Below, one piece after another: positions 47,828 through 56,440 of a DNA stretch of 64,000 bases. This stretch comes from Palaemon carinicauda (lineage: Eukaryota; Arthropoda; Malacostraca; Decapoda; Palaemonidae). Position numbers and translations under genes: made by a program. The stretch covers positions 27,962,330 through 28,026,329 of the forward strand of contig NC_090765.1 in the NCBI RefSeq assembly GCF_036898095.1, in the 5' to 3' direction. Positions within the stretch are counted from its first letter, which is position 1; each line of letters begins with the position of its first letter. A model generated the notes under the pieces. The model was not told the DNA's origin and made no database searches. It worked only from the letters and a program-made list of their open reading frames with translations.

Positions 47828-48439
47828 TGAATCAATATATGTTATGCAAATGTATCATGATATTTTATGTGGTTAGATCATGATTTACAGGCATTTAATT
47901 TTTAATCTTAATTTTTGTAAATAACGTGTAGGTAGCTAGATTTGATTATTGCTTATATCACAGCTGCTATTGGGAATACCTTTTCTATTTCATAGATATT
48001 TGAGTAGCTAATAGATTTCATTATCCTTGGTTGGTTTAGTTAGCTTTTTATTGACAAATGAGTTTCTTGTCGTAAGATCTGTGCACACACTCTAAATGCC
48101 ATTGATGTTATGAACTATTACCTACAATTTAAAAACTGCTGTTGAACTATATGGGGAAGCACATGCAGAGTAGAAATGAAACAAAGTCCAGGGAAGTGTA
48201 GACAAAGTGAAAATATATAAACAATTGATATAATCATAGGTAAAAAGTAGGTGAGGTATAAATAAAGCTTGGAAATCATTACAATTGAATGTAAAAGTGA
48301 AGGAAGCACTTCAGTATAACTGCTGACAAAAATTATAAAAATTAAGTTAAGAAGCACTGATAAGATGACTTCGCAATCTCAAGGAAATTGTAAACCTCAG
48401 ACACAAGGTGACATTGGTGCTGATAGGGCAAAATTAATA

Positions 48440-48560
48440 TAATGTCCCTGGTTAGGCTGGAGGAACATAGAGAGTAGAGGTCCCCTTTTTTGTTTTGTTC
48501 TTGTTGATGTCGGCTACCCCCCAAAATTGGGGGAAGTGCCTTTGGTATATGGATGGTTAG
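48440..48560. repeat. Dispersed repeat, copy 2 (inverted relative to 45236-45350)
   Basis: Reverse-complement match to the 45236-45350 segment (TAGAGAGTAGAGGTCCCC, GGCTACCCCCCAAAATTGGG, GGAAGTGCCTTTGGTATATGG). The pair could form a long intramolecular hairpin in the intron 4 transcript. Confidence 0.7.
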
Positions 48561-48678
48561 ATGCCCAGGAACTGAAGACAATAGAGGAAGTTCTTATCGA
48601 AATAAAGTTTAAAAAAAAGTAGCCACAATACTAATACAGACAAAGCTGTAATGTTATTAATGACATTCTTTTGAACAG

Positions 48679-48834
48679 GCACTCAAGAAAGTTCATAACC
48701 AGATCCAAGCTATACAGCATAAGAAGTCAGATCAAGATCCTGCGCATCTTCAACAGCTATACTCGGAGTACCGAAAGATTATGGCAACCGGGAAGCATTA
48801 CACTGTGACTGCAAGTCAACAACAGTCTCAGATT
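48679..48834 (+). CDS. BICRA: BICRA-like gene, coding exon 5
   Basis: The acceptor TTTTGAACAG and the donor GTAAGT at 48835 bound 156 nt, phase 0 to phase 0. It encodes 52 residues beginning ALKKVHNQIQAIQHKKSDQD and continuing AHLQQLYSEYRKIMATGKHY, a charged, probably helical stretch unlike the low-complexity exons before it. A comparable helical segment rich in Gln and Leu precedes the C-terminal domain in family members. It is the first clearly structured part of the protein after the N-terminus. Confidence 0.82.
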
Positions 48835-49572
48835 GTAAGTTAGTTATACAGTATATACTGGCCTTGTTTATAATTCTTGATTAATGTAGAGAAGGAAATT
48901 TTAATTTATCTTATTGATTATTTCCCTGTTTTCCTGGATTTCTTAGATACTACTGTTCTACTTTAATTTTGTTACCTATCATTTGAAATTTTGTAAAAAG
49001 AGAAAACCAGCCCACTTTATTTTGATTAATGGTAATTTATGAAAATGCCCCATTTAGTGATAATGCCATTAGTGCTCCCTAATGGTGCTCTTTAGGTATT
49101 ACTAAATGGTCTTTACAATTTCCTCACCCATAGCTGGACCCACTTTTTAACCCTCTACTTTACTTATATTCCGTGGCAGAAATATTCTTACTTATCTGAA
49201 ATTTCTGAGAAAAATATTCTATACTTAATATTAGTAATCAAACAAGTAAATTATATTATGTACACAAAATTGAATAAATATATGATTAAGAAATCTATTA
49301 CACTTATCATGTAATTGTACTACAGTACAGTATATCCAGTATTGACTCAGCCAGCCTACCCCGTTGAGCGTTTAACTACCTATTTTTTTTTTATTTATAA
49401 TTAAAGCTGATAAATCTTTAGCTATTTTTTATAATTCAAGAAGTTTTATTATTTTCTCAGTACTGTACTGCCTAATTTTCCCTAGAATTATTACTTATTT
49501 AGTGTAAAGTAATTATTGCATATTGATGAAATTTGTTAATTACTGTTTCATTACTTTCTGCATTATTTCCAG
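48835..49572 (+). other. Intron 5 of the BICRA-like gene (738 bp)
   Basis: AT-rich, with no repeat or gene recognised. The acceptor is TTATTTCCAG. Confidence 0.8.
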
Positions 49573-49674
49573 TCCCAACCTCCAAGCCAGCCTACACCAG
49601 TTCGTTACTCCCATCCAGTTGGCCACAAGATAATCACTCTTACGCAGTTCAAGCAACAAATCAAGCACCAACAG
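49573..49674 (+). CDS. BICRA: BICRA-like gene, coding exon 6
   Basis: 102 nt, phase 0 at both ends, acceptor ATTTCCAG, donor GTAAGA at 49675. It encodes 34 residues: SQPPSQPTPVRYSHPVG then HKIITLTQFKQQIKHQQ. The Pro-rich start is followed by a basic, Gln-rich helix-like segment. The frame joins exons 5 and 7 without a stop. Confidence 0.8.
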
Positions 49675-50090
49675 GTAAGATTTTCCAAGGTTGTTTATTT
49701 ATTCTTAATATAAGAATATGATTTTAATAATAAAATTAGTCATTCCTACACTCACCTGAAATTCTCTTGAAGCTTGGCTTAAATAGACATTTACCCCAGA
49801 GCTAAATTTTTTTTTTTTTTTATTATTATTTTTATTATTATTATTTCTGGGGGGCCTGTGACGGCCGGTGAGAAAGAGAAAGGTCCTTCCTTATACCTTT
49901 CCTAATATAAATCTTCCAAATATACTAGAGAAAGATAAAAGCATGGAATGCAGAGGTTACAACCCTCGCGCGAACACCTTGTAGGTGTCGTGTATTAAAC
50001 AAAGGCGTGTGTAAACCACTATTCACAGGTTGTCTTCCATTTAGATAATCCCTTCATCAATGGGGAGGGCCGTGACAGGCCCTAGATAAC

Positions 50091-51491
50091 ATGGTTGAAC
50101 TCCCCAACGACACCTACCACGCGCGCCCTCTAGGACATCCCTCGACGGAGCTCAAAGATATGGTGGCAAGTCTCATCCGTTCCGGAACTCAGATGCCCCC
50201 TCCTTCAGCCCCGGACGCATCGAAGTTACCTCCCTTCGAGAAAAACAACCCTTGGAGGTTTGCCTTACATGCTCCATATATTGATGGTGCCATAACTCTA
50301 GAGGGCATAGGCACCCGTCCTCTAGAGGACTTAGAATTTTACCCTCCGGGACTAGAATTCCCATTCAACGGCTTCGTCCGATTGAAAGAACATGCCTTGG
50401 TTAGGTTAGACAAGGTACCGAAGGAAACGGTAATATTCCCTAAAGAGCAGGCCCAATCTTTCTGGGCCAGGACGTTGTCAGACTGGGGTTGCACTAATTC
50501 CAAGCTCACCCCACACAAAGGAGCCTACACCATATTTACAGCTTCTCCAGGTATTACCTTGCCTATTACAGATAAAGTGGCAGCTCTTACTTTTCAGGCT
50601 ATCAAAGAAGGTTCTGCCATGCCAGCTCTTAAAGAGACCGATCCCACCTCCATGCTCATTCCGAGTACCGTTACTATCTGGGATGATGCCCCCGCTACTT
50701 TCACAGTAGGGAAGTTAGACCCAGACTGTGCCTCTAATCTGTTCTCCGAGAAGCTTCCTAAATTACCAGATATTCTTCTCAAGACTGAGTTTGAGGCACG
50801 GAATAGGTTGGCTAGGTCTCTCCACTCCATTACCTCCGTGGAGTCCCTAACCTCACTTTACCCGACCGAGACCATGTTCCGGGTATTCACAAAGAACCTG
50901 TCTCTGTCCTTCCAAATCGACTTACACGAGTTTTGTTCGGCTCGGGTTAGTTGCAGGAAGCACGTTCTTTCTGAGGCCACGATCAGGCATGAACCGAATA
51001 GGCTGATAGCTTCCCCCTGCTGGGGTAAGAACCTTTTTCCTCAGGAGGAGGTGAACAAGGTACTACAAGACGCTGCGAGAGCAAATCAAAATTTGCAAGT
51101 GAGGTGGGGCCTCACTGCCAAAAAGAGGGTTGAAGGGCAAAAACAAAACTTCTTCAGGAAGAAACAGAGGTTTGCCCCTTACAAGACGAGCCGAGGTCAC
51201 TACCAACAATCGTCGATTGCCCACTCGTCTTCACAGTCTCCCACTGCTTCGTCTCCTCTACAGCCGAAACACCCTCAACAGGTGGTCTACCTCACTGCTC
51301 CCCCAGGTACCCAACCCAACCCCGTTTGGATGCCCTCACCCGCATACATCCCTAGCTACGGACCCTCAGGTCCCTTTCGTGGACACCAGAGAGGTAGCTA
51401 CAGGGCTAGAGGACAGTTCCGTCAACGAGGCGGACCTAGGACAAGGGGTTCTCGAGGAGGGAAAGAACCTAGATTCACTCCCTCGCAATGA
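50091..51491 (+). CDS. DIRS C gag-like protein
   Basis: A 466-codon intact ORF. The first 17 codons lie inside the left terminal repeat; the ATG at 50160 (MVASLIRSG) is an alternative start. The central block (NNPWRFALHAPYIDG…RPLEDLEFYPPG…PKETVIFPKEQAQ) matches the antisense element D product, identifying a shared gag core. The C-terminus is strongly basic and Gly/Arg-rich (RGSYRARGQFRQRGG, RTRGSRGG), suitable for nucleic-acid binding. No zinc knuckle is seen. The ORF overlaps the next ORF by about 360 nt in another frame. Role as structural protein of the retrotransposon particle is inferred. Confidence 0.8.
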   Translation: MVELPNDTYHARPLGHPSTELKDMVASLIRSGTQMPPPSAPDASKLPPFEKNNPWRFALHAPYIDGAITLEGIGTRPLEDLEFYPPGLEFPFNGFVRLKEHALVRLDKVPKETVIFPKEQAQSFWARTLSDWGCTNSKLTPHKGAYTIFTASPGITLPITDKVAALTFQAIKEGSAMPALKETDPTSMLIPSTVTIWDDAPATFTVGKLDPDCASNLFSEKLPKLPDILLKTEFEARNRLARSLHSITSVESLTSLYPTETMFRVFTKNLSLSFQIDLHEFCSARVSCRKHVLSEATIRHEPNRLIASPCWGKNLFPQEEVNKVLQDAARANQNLQVRWGLTAKKRVEGQKQNFFRKKQRFAPYKTSRGHYQQSSIAHSSSQSPTASSPLQPKHPQQVVYLTAPPGTQPNPVWMPSPAYIPSYGPSGPFRGHQRGSYRARGQFRQRGGPRTRGSRGGKEPRFTPSQ

Positions 51492-53328
51492 TATAGTTCC
51501 GGTAGGGGGGAGACTTTACCACTTTCGAGACCGTTGGACCTTCAGTCCGTGGGCTCACAGCATAGTCTCCAAAGGCTTGGGGTGGAAATGGTCACAAGGT
51601 TCCCCTCCTCCACCAGTGACCTTCTTCCAGAGACCCACATCCATTCTGAGAGAGTACACCACCGAGTTACTACAGAAAAAAGCAATCAAACGGGTTCGAT
51701 CGCTGAAGTTCCAAGGCCGCCTGTTCACAGTTCCGAAGAAAGGCTCGTCGGCATTGAGAGTGGTCCTGGACTTGTCAAAGCTAAATTCTTACATCCTCTG
51801 CGACAAGTTCCGGATGTTGACCATCTCTCAGGTACGTACCCTGCTTCCCCGTGGGGCCGTCACCACCTCTATCGATCTTACCGACGCCTATTATCACGTA
51901 CCAATAGCTCGAAACTTCTCTCCTTACCTAGGTTTCCGTCTAGGCAGGAAAGCCTTTGCATTCAAAGTCATGCCCTTCGGCCTCAACATTGCACCCAGGA
52001 TATTCACGAAACTGGGAGAGACGGTGCTAGAACAACTCAGGAACCAAGGGATTCAGATCGTTGCTTATCTGGACGATTGGCTTATTTGGGCTTGGTCAGC
52101 CCTGGAGTGCAACAGAGCTACGAAGAAAGTACTTCGTTTTCTCGCCAACCTGGGATTTCGGGTCAATCTCCAAAAATCCCGCCTACTTCCATCAGACCGC
52201 TTCGAATGGTTAGGCATACAGTGGGACCTTGCACGGCACAAGCTGGTTCTACCTCCCAAAAAGGTAAGAGAAATAGCTTCCAAGGTCAAGAATTTTCTAA
52301 AACACAGGCAGGTGTCCAGAAGAGCCTTAGAAAGAATCCTCGGCCTTCTGCAATTCGCCTCAGTAACAGATCGCCTATTGAAAGCCAAACTCAAAGACAT
52401 CAATCGAGTTTGGAGAAAGAGAGCCACAGTACCTTTAAGAGACAAGGTCTCGAAAATCCCCTCTGTCTTGAAAATGAGATTACAGCCATGGTCCGAATCG
52501 AAGAACCTTTCCAAATCGGTTCCTCTTCAATTCCCACCCCCACAAGTGACAATTCATACAGACGCGTCTCTGAGTGGATGGGGGGGTTACTACGAACGTC
52601 AGATGTTTCAGGGCTCTTGGTCACCCGCCATGAAACACTTCCACATCAATGTTCTCGAAGCCATGGCAGTGTTCTTGACCCTGAAGAGGCTCTCTCCTCC
52701 GAGGTCGACCCACATCAGAGTAGTGTCAGACAGCACAGCCGTAGTACACTGCATCAACAGAGGAGGATCCAAGTCGCCCAACCTGAATCAGATCCTGGTC
52801 ACTATCTTCACCTTGGCAGCAGAAAAGAACTGGTTCCTGTCAGCAACCCACCTAGCGGGAGTCCAGAATGTGATAGCGGACTCACTATCCAGGATGAAAC
52901 CACTGGAATCAGAATGGTCTCTGGACATAATTTCATTCCAGTGGATACTCAGGCTGGTTCCGGGCCTTCAGGTAGATCTATTCGCAACTCAGATGAATCA
53001 CAAACTTCCTTGTTATGTGACACCAAACATGGACCCTCAGGCTTATGCCATAGACGCATTAACCCTGGATTGGAACCATTGGAGGAAGATTTACCTATTT
53101 CCACCAGTGAATCTTCTAATGAAAGTATTGCACAAACTACGCTCCTTCCGGGGGACAGTGGCCTTAGTAGCACCTCACTGGCCAAAGAGCAGTTGGTTTC
53201 CTCTCCTCCTCGAGCTGAAACTCCGACCCTTCCGGATTCCATTCCCCAAACTAACCCAAGTAATTCAAACACAGACTGTGTCAGATTCCTCAAGGATAGC
53301 CAAAACCCTAACTTTGTGGACTTCATGA
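51130..53328 (+). CDS. DIRS C reverse transcriptase - RNase H - methylase-like protein
   Basis: A 732-codon intact ORF. Recognisable homology starts at about nt 51500 (GGRLYHFRDRWTF), so the true start may be internal or reached by frameshift from gag. RT: SIDLTDAYYHVPI with Asp 249, FGLNIAPRIFTK, and YLDDW at 313-317. RNase H: TDAS (Asp 478), NVLEAMAV (Glu 510), VSDSTAVV (Asp 534) and ADSLSR (Asp 584), the full catalytic set. C-terminal Dam-methylase-like region from about 615: VDLFATQMNHKLP, DALTLDW, YLFPP (FPP at 657-659) and APHWPKSSWFP. It copies element RNA and removes the RNA strand. The C-terminal part's activity is unknown. Confidence 0.9.
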   Translation: MKGKNKTSSGRNRGLPLTRRAEVTTNNRRLPTRLHSLPLLRLLYSRNTLNRWSTSLLPQVPNPTPFGCPHPHTSLATDPQVPFVDTREVATGLEDSSVNEADLGQGVLEEGKNLDSLPRNDIVPVGGRLYHFRDRWTFSPWAHSIVSKGLGWKWSQGSPPPPVTFFQRPTSILREYTTELLQKKAIKRVRSLKFQGRLFTVPKKGSSALRVVLDLSKLNSYILCDKFRMLTISQVRTLLPRGAVTTSIDLTDAYYHVPIARNFSPYLGFRLGRKAFAFKVMPFGLNIAPRIFTKLGETVLEQLRNQGIQIVAYLDDWLIWAWSALECNRATKKVLRFLANLGFRVNLQKSRLLPSDRFEWLGIQWDLARHKLVLPPKKVREIASKVKNFLKHRQVSRRALERILGLLQFASVTDRLLKAKLKDINRVWRKRATVPLRDKVSKIPSVLKMRLQPWSESKNLSKSVPLQFPPPQVTIHTDASLSGWGGYYERQMFQGSWSPAMKHFHINVLEAMAVFLTLKRLSPPRSTHIRVVSDSTAVVHCINRGGSKSPNLNQILVTIFTLAAEKNWFLSATHLAGVQNVIADSLSRMKPLESEWSLDIISFQWILRLVPGLQVDLFATQMNHKLPCYVTPNMDPQAYAIDALTLDWNHWRKIYLFPPVNLLMKVLHKLRSFRGTVALVAPHWPKSSWFPLLLELKLRPFRIPFPKLTQVIQTQTVSDSSRIAKTLTLWTS

Positions 53329-53798
53329 AGTTTGCAGCTCATAAAGACGCAAACATTGACCCGGAAAACGTTCTCTTCATCGAAGCGGACAAAAGGGACT
53401 CGACAATTCGTCAATATGATTCGGCTGTTAAGAAATTAGCAGGTTTCTTAAAGAATTCAGACCACACTCGTATGACTCCGAATTTAGCCATCTCGTTCTT
53501 TAGGTTCTTATTTGACAAGGGCTTGGCAGCTAGCACTATAACTACCATCAAGTCAGCTTTGAAGAAGATATTCCTGGTTGGGTTTAACATTAATCTAGCT
53601 GATTCCTATTTCTCATCTATTCCAAAAGCATGTGCTAGGCTTCGGCCGTTGGATCGGCCACAAAAAGTCTCTTGGTCTCTGAACAATGTCCTCAACTCGC
53701 GTCGGACACTGACAACGAGTCCTGCTATTATATCACTCTACTTAGGAAGACGTTATTTCTATCAGCTATGGCCTCAGGTGCTAGAATCTCAGAACTAG
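51492..53798 (+). other. Long second open frame over DIRS C RT, merging into recombinase N-terminus
   Basis: The gag frame, after its single stop at 51491, stays open for about 768 codons (first ATG 51534) to 53798. Up to about 53290 it lies entirely over RT-RNase H in a different frame. Its last 150 or so codons (DCVRFLKDSQNPNFVDF, VKKLAGFLKNSDHTRMT, FFRFLFDKGLAASTITTIKS) are a genuine tyrosine-recombinase core-binding domain. In DIRS-1 the recombinase and RT ORFs also overlap heavily. Whether the upstream part is translated is not known; it is rich in Ser, Arg and Pro and matches no domain I recognise. Confidence 0.5.
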
Positions 53799-54289
53799 CA
53801 GCGCTCTCACGTAACCCGGAAAACATAGATTTCCTCCCTACAGGCGAAGTACTGCTTACCCGAGACAGAGCTTTCCTAGCAAAAAATGAGGACCCGCAAA
53901 ATAGGTGGTCCCCTTGGAAGATCATCTCTCTTCCCCAGGATCCTTCGCTGTGTCCAGTCACTACTCTCAGGACCTTTTTAGCTAGATCTGCCACCCACTC
54001 GTCTGGCCCCTTATTTATCAGGGAACAAGGTGGTACTTTGACCATTCAAGGTATCAGACAACAAATCCTCTACTTCATTAAACATGCTAACCCGGAATCA
54101 TTTCCCCATGCTCATGATATACGGTCAATAGCTACCTCTATCAATTACTTCCAGAACATGGACTTTGATGACCTTAAAAAATACACGGGTTGGAAATCTC
54201 CTATGGTTTTCAAATGCCACTATCTAAAGAACTTACAGGCCCTTAAATACCCTACGGTTGCAGCGGGGAGTCTTATCTCCCCCCATTAA
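53290..54289 (+). pseudogene. DIRS C tyrosine recombinase (split by one frameshift)
   Basis: The N-terminal SAM-like part is in one frame up to about 53690. The catalytic part continues in another frame as the 53672-54289 ORF, with SAMASGARISELAALS (Arg 38 of that ORF), HDIRSIATS (His 148, Arg 151), TGW (Trp 174) and KCHYLKN (nucleophile Tyr 184). The full R-H-R-W-Y set is therefore present. The junction lies near 53695-53705. One short indel, or a recoding event, would be needed to read the protein through. The enzyme class integrates circular DNA copies without target duplication. Confidence 0.82.
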
Positions 54290-54662
54290 TCTCTGATTAT
54301 TTCTTTATTCCATCTCTTCTCTCCTCCCTCCTGACCACCTCTCACACCACGTCGCCACTCTCCTGGGTGGTTCGTTAGCCCTAAGTTATTTTGCCATATT
54401 TAATTGTTATGATTTAACTGTTATTGTAATTACCATTCCTGTAAAGTTTAGATATGCTTAGACATGTAAGGTTGATTCCTTTCACGACGGGACACTCAGG
54501 TGATCCCTGGTCCTCATATTATTTTAGCATTACATCCCCTATGCCAATGGCTAGTTTATGATTTATGTTTACTTACAGTATTATATTATTGCCTTACATG
54601 GTGTTTGTTTTCTCATTATGTTATTAATTTATTGGGCTTGGAAGGCATTCTCTGGTACATTC
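54290..54662 (+). other. 3' untranslated part of DIRS C
   Basis: Non-coding DNA between the recombinase stop and the internal complementary region. No motif was recognised and no polyadenylation signal was identified with confidence. Confidence 0.6.
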
Positions 54663-54750
54663 TTACCGGCCGTCACAGGCCCCCCAGAAAAGGGATTTTG
54701 ACGAAGGAAAAATCTATTTCTGGGAAGAGGCCTGTGACGCCCGGTGAAAC
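54663..54750 (+). repeat. Internal complementary region of DIRS C
   Basis: The reverse complement reads CACCGGGCGTCACAGGCCTC…CGTCAAAATCCCTTT (right end) continuing directly as TCTGGGGGGCCTGTGACGGC (left end). This reproduces the circle junction of the element and fixes its ends near 49847 and 55144. Confidence 0.88.
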
Positions 54751-55324
54751 CCTTCCCGGTTATTTGATACGGACCCCACCCCTCTTTTTCCTTGCCAAGC
54801 CATATGTTCTTGCAGAAGGATGTCCTAGAGGGCGCGCGTGATAGGTGTCGTTGGGGAGTTCAACCATGTTATCTAGGGCCTGTCACGGCCCTCCCCATTG
54901 ATGAAGGGATTATCTAAATGGAAGACAACCTGTGAATAGTGGTTTACACACGCCTTTGTTTAATACACGACACCTACAAGGTGTTCGCGCGAGGGTTGTA
55001 ACCTCTGCATTCCATGCTTTTATCTTTCTCTAGTATATTTGGAAGATTTATATTAGGAAAGGTATAAGGAAGGACCTTTCTCTTTCTCACCGGGCGTCAC
55101 AGGCCTCTTCCCAGAAATAGATTTTTCCTTCGTCAAAATCCCTTTATTATTTCGGGAGTAGACCCTCTTTTAAGCAGGTTTTATTGAAAGTGATTGCTGC
55201 CTCAGTGGCGTTAATTTTGTAATGAACTCTTTCTATTGTTCTTATCTTTTTCTCTTCATTTGAACAATCTGCCAGTAACTGGGAAAGGGATATATCAATA
55301 GGAAGGTGATGAAGACCATATCAT

Positions 55325-56440
55325 TCACAATTTGTCTTTAACGCAGTTGAGAGCTTTGGCCGAAAAGGGGAAAGCTCTGGAGGAAGGAGCATGGAAGGTA
55401 GGGTGCTTCTTGCTCAAAGATGAAACCTTCAGGTTGGTATAGTCGGCTTTCTTTAAGGTACTCATTAAGAGAGCCTGTGCCTTGTCATGCTCAAAGATCA
55501 TGACCTCCTTAGGTTCCGTCTCCTCACGAGATGCTGGGTCATCCCGCAATCTCATGTAACATTCTGGGTAAGCCGAAATGTTAGGCCAGAATTGGAGATC
55601 TTCAAGGGGTTTGGCCCCCATCTTTTCGGAGATGTACAGTTTCCCATTCATCATGGGCATATACTCCGCATACCTCCAGGGGTTGGTTTCGGAGCATTGA
55701 GGTAAGTCAGAGACTTTGATAGGCTTGTGAGAGCCTCTGAGAATGCCCAAGCTTTTTGCTTCTCTAACTTCCCTCCTCATCTCTTGTTGTTCCTTGCGGA
55801 AGGAATCCATCATCTGTTGAATCTGTCCTAGGAGCACTTCACTCTTGGCTATCAGCGGTTCCAGATGGGGAGTTGGGGCTGAAGAAGTTGACGGCATAGG
55901 TTGATATGCCATCACAGAAAACTGAGGGGCTTCCGTTATCGTTGATACGGATCCTTCTTCCTCCGTGGGTGGCTGAGCCACCTCTCCTTCAGGATTTTCT
56001 TGCAGAAGATCCTTTACGGTGTCTGTGGACACCTCCGACATCCGTTCTTGGTGGATGACAGCCTCTATCGTCAGCTGGATGAAGGGAGGCTTGACCTATG
56101 CCTGAGGCACAACAGCGTCGGATTGAGCCTTAGGGACCAGAAGGCATCTTATGGCTTCGTTGGGCAGGTAAGGTCCCGGAGTTCTTTTGGAACCCTCTTA
56201 CCCACTTCCGAAGCGTTTCCCTCGCTGTATCCCTTGACTCCGTCGTCTCAGGGATATTTTCACCGAATCCTTCGGTCATCAGAGCTGAGCAGACAGTGCA
56301 ACCCTTCGGATCCCAGTACCTCAGGGTTTCAGTTGTGATGGAGCAGGGGACACGAGACCTGCACATCTGGTGGCCACAAAAGTCCCTACTTTTGTGGTTT
56401 CATAACAGGACTGCACACTTCACCTTAGCCTCCTCCTGTA
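55325..56440 (-). pseudogene. DIRS D gag-like region
   Basis: Read on the - strand, an acceptor-like CTTTCTTTCCTTACAG near 56441 is followed by a Cys/His-rich stretch (FCGHQMCRSRVPCSITTETL, then WDPKGCTVC) interrupted by one stop. A frameshift near 56150-56060 and an in-frame TAG near 56090 follow, then the 238-codon ORF 56041-55325. That ORF has a probable coiled coil (LLGQIQQMMDSFRKEQQEMR) and the gag core TNPWRYAEYMPMMNG…KPLEDLQFWPN…PKEVMIFEHDKAQ, aligned by eye with the element C gag. It ends …NCVKDKL, well short of the 466 codons in C. Inactive. Confidence 0.7.

Larger units (their letters stand above)
49847..55144 (+). mobile_element. DIRS-like retrotransposon C (best preserved)
   Basis: Long inverted terminal repeats lie at 49847-50140 (CTGGGGGGCCTGTGACGGCC…) and 54818-55144. 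An internal complementary region is at about 54663-54750. Three coding parts sit between: gag (50091-51491), RT-RNase H-methylase-like (to 53328) and tyrosine recombinase (about 53290-54289). Only one clear lesion was found, a frameshift in the recombinase near 53700. The element is 5.3 kb, has no target-site duplication, and is inserted beside a TTA-rich run, compatible with recombinase-mediated integration at a short TTT identity. Confidence 0.92.
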
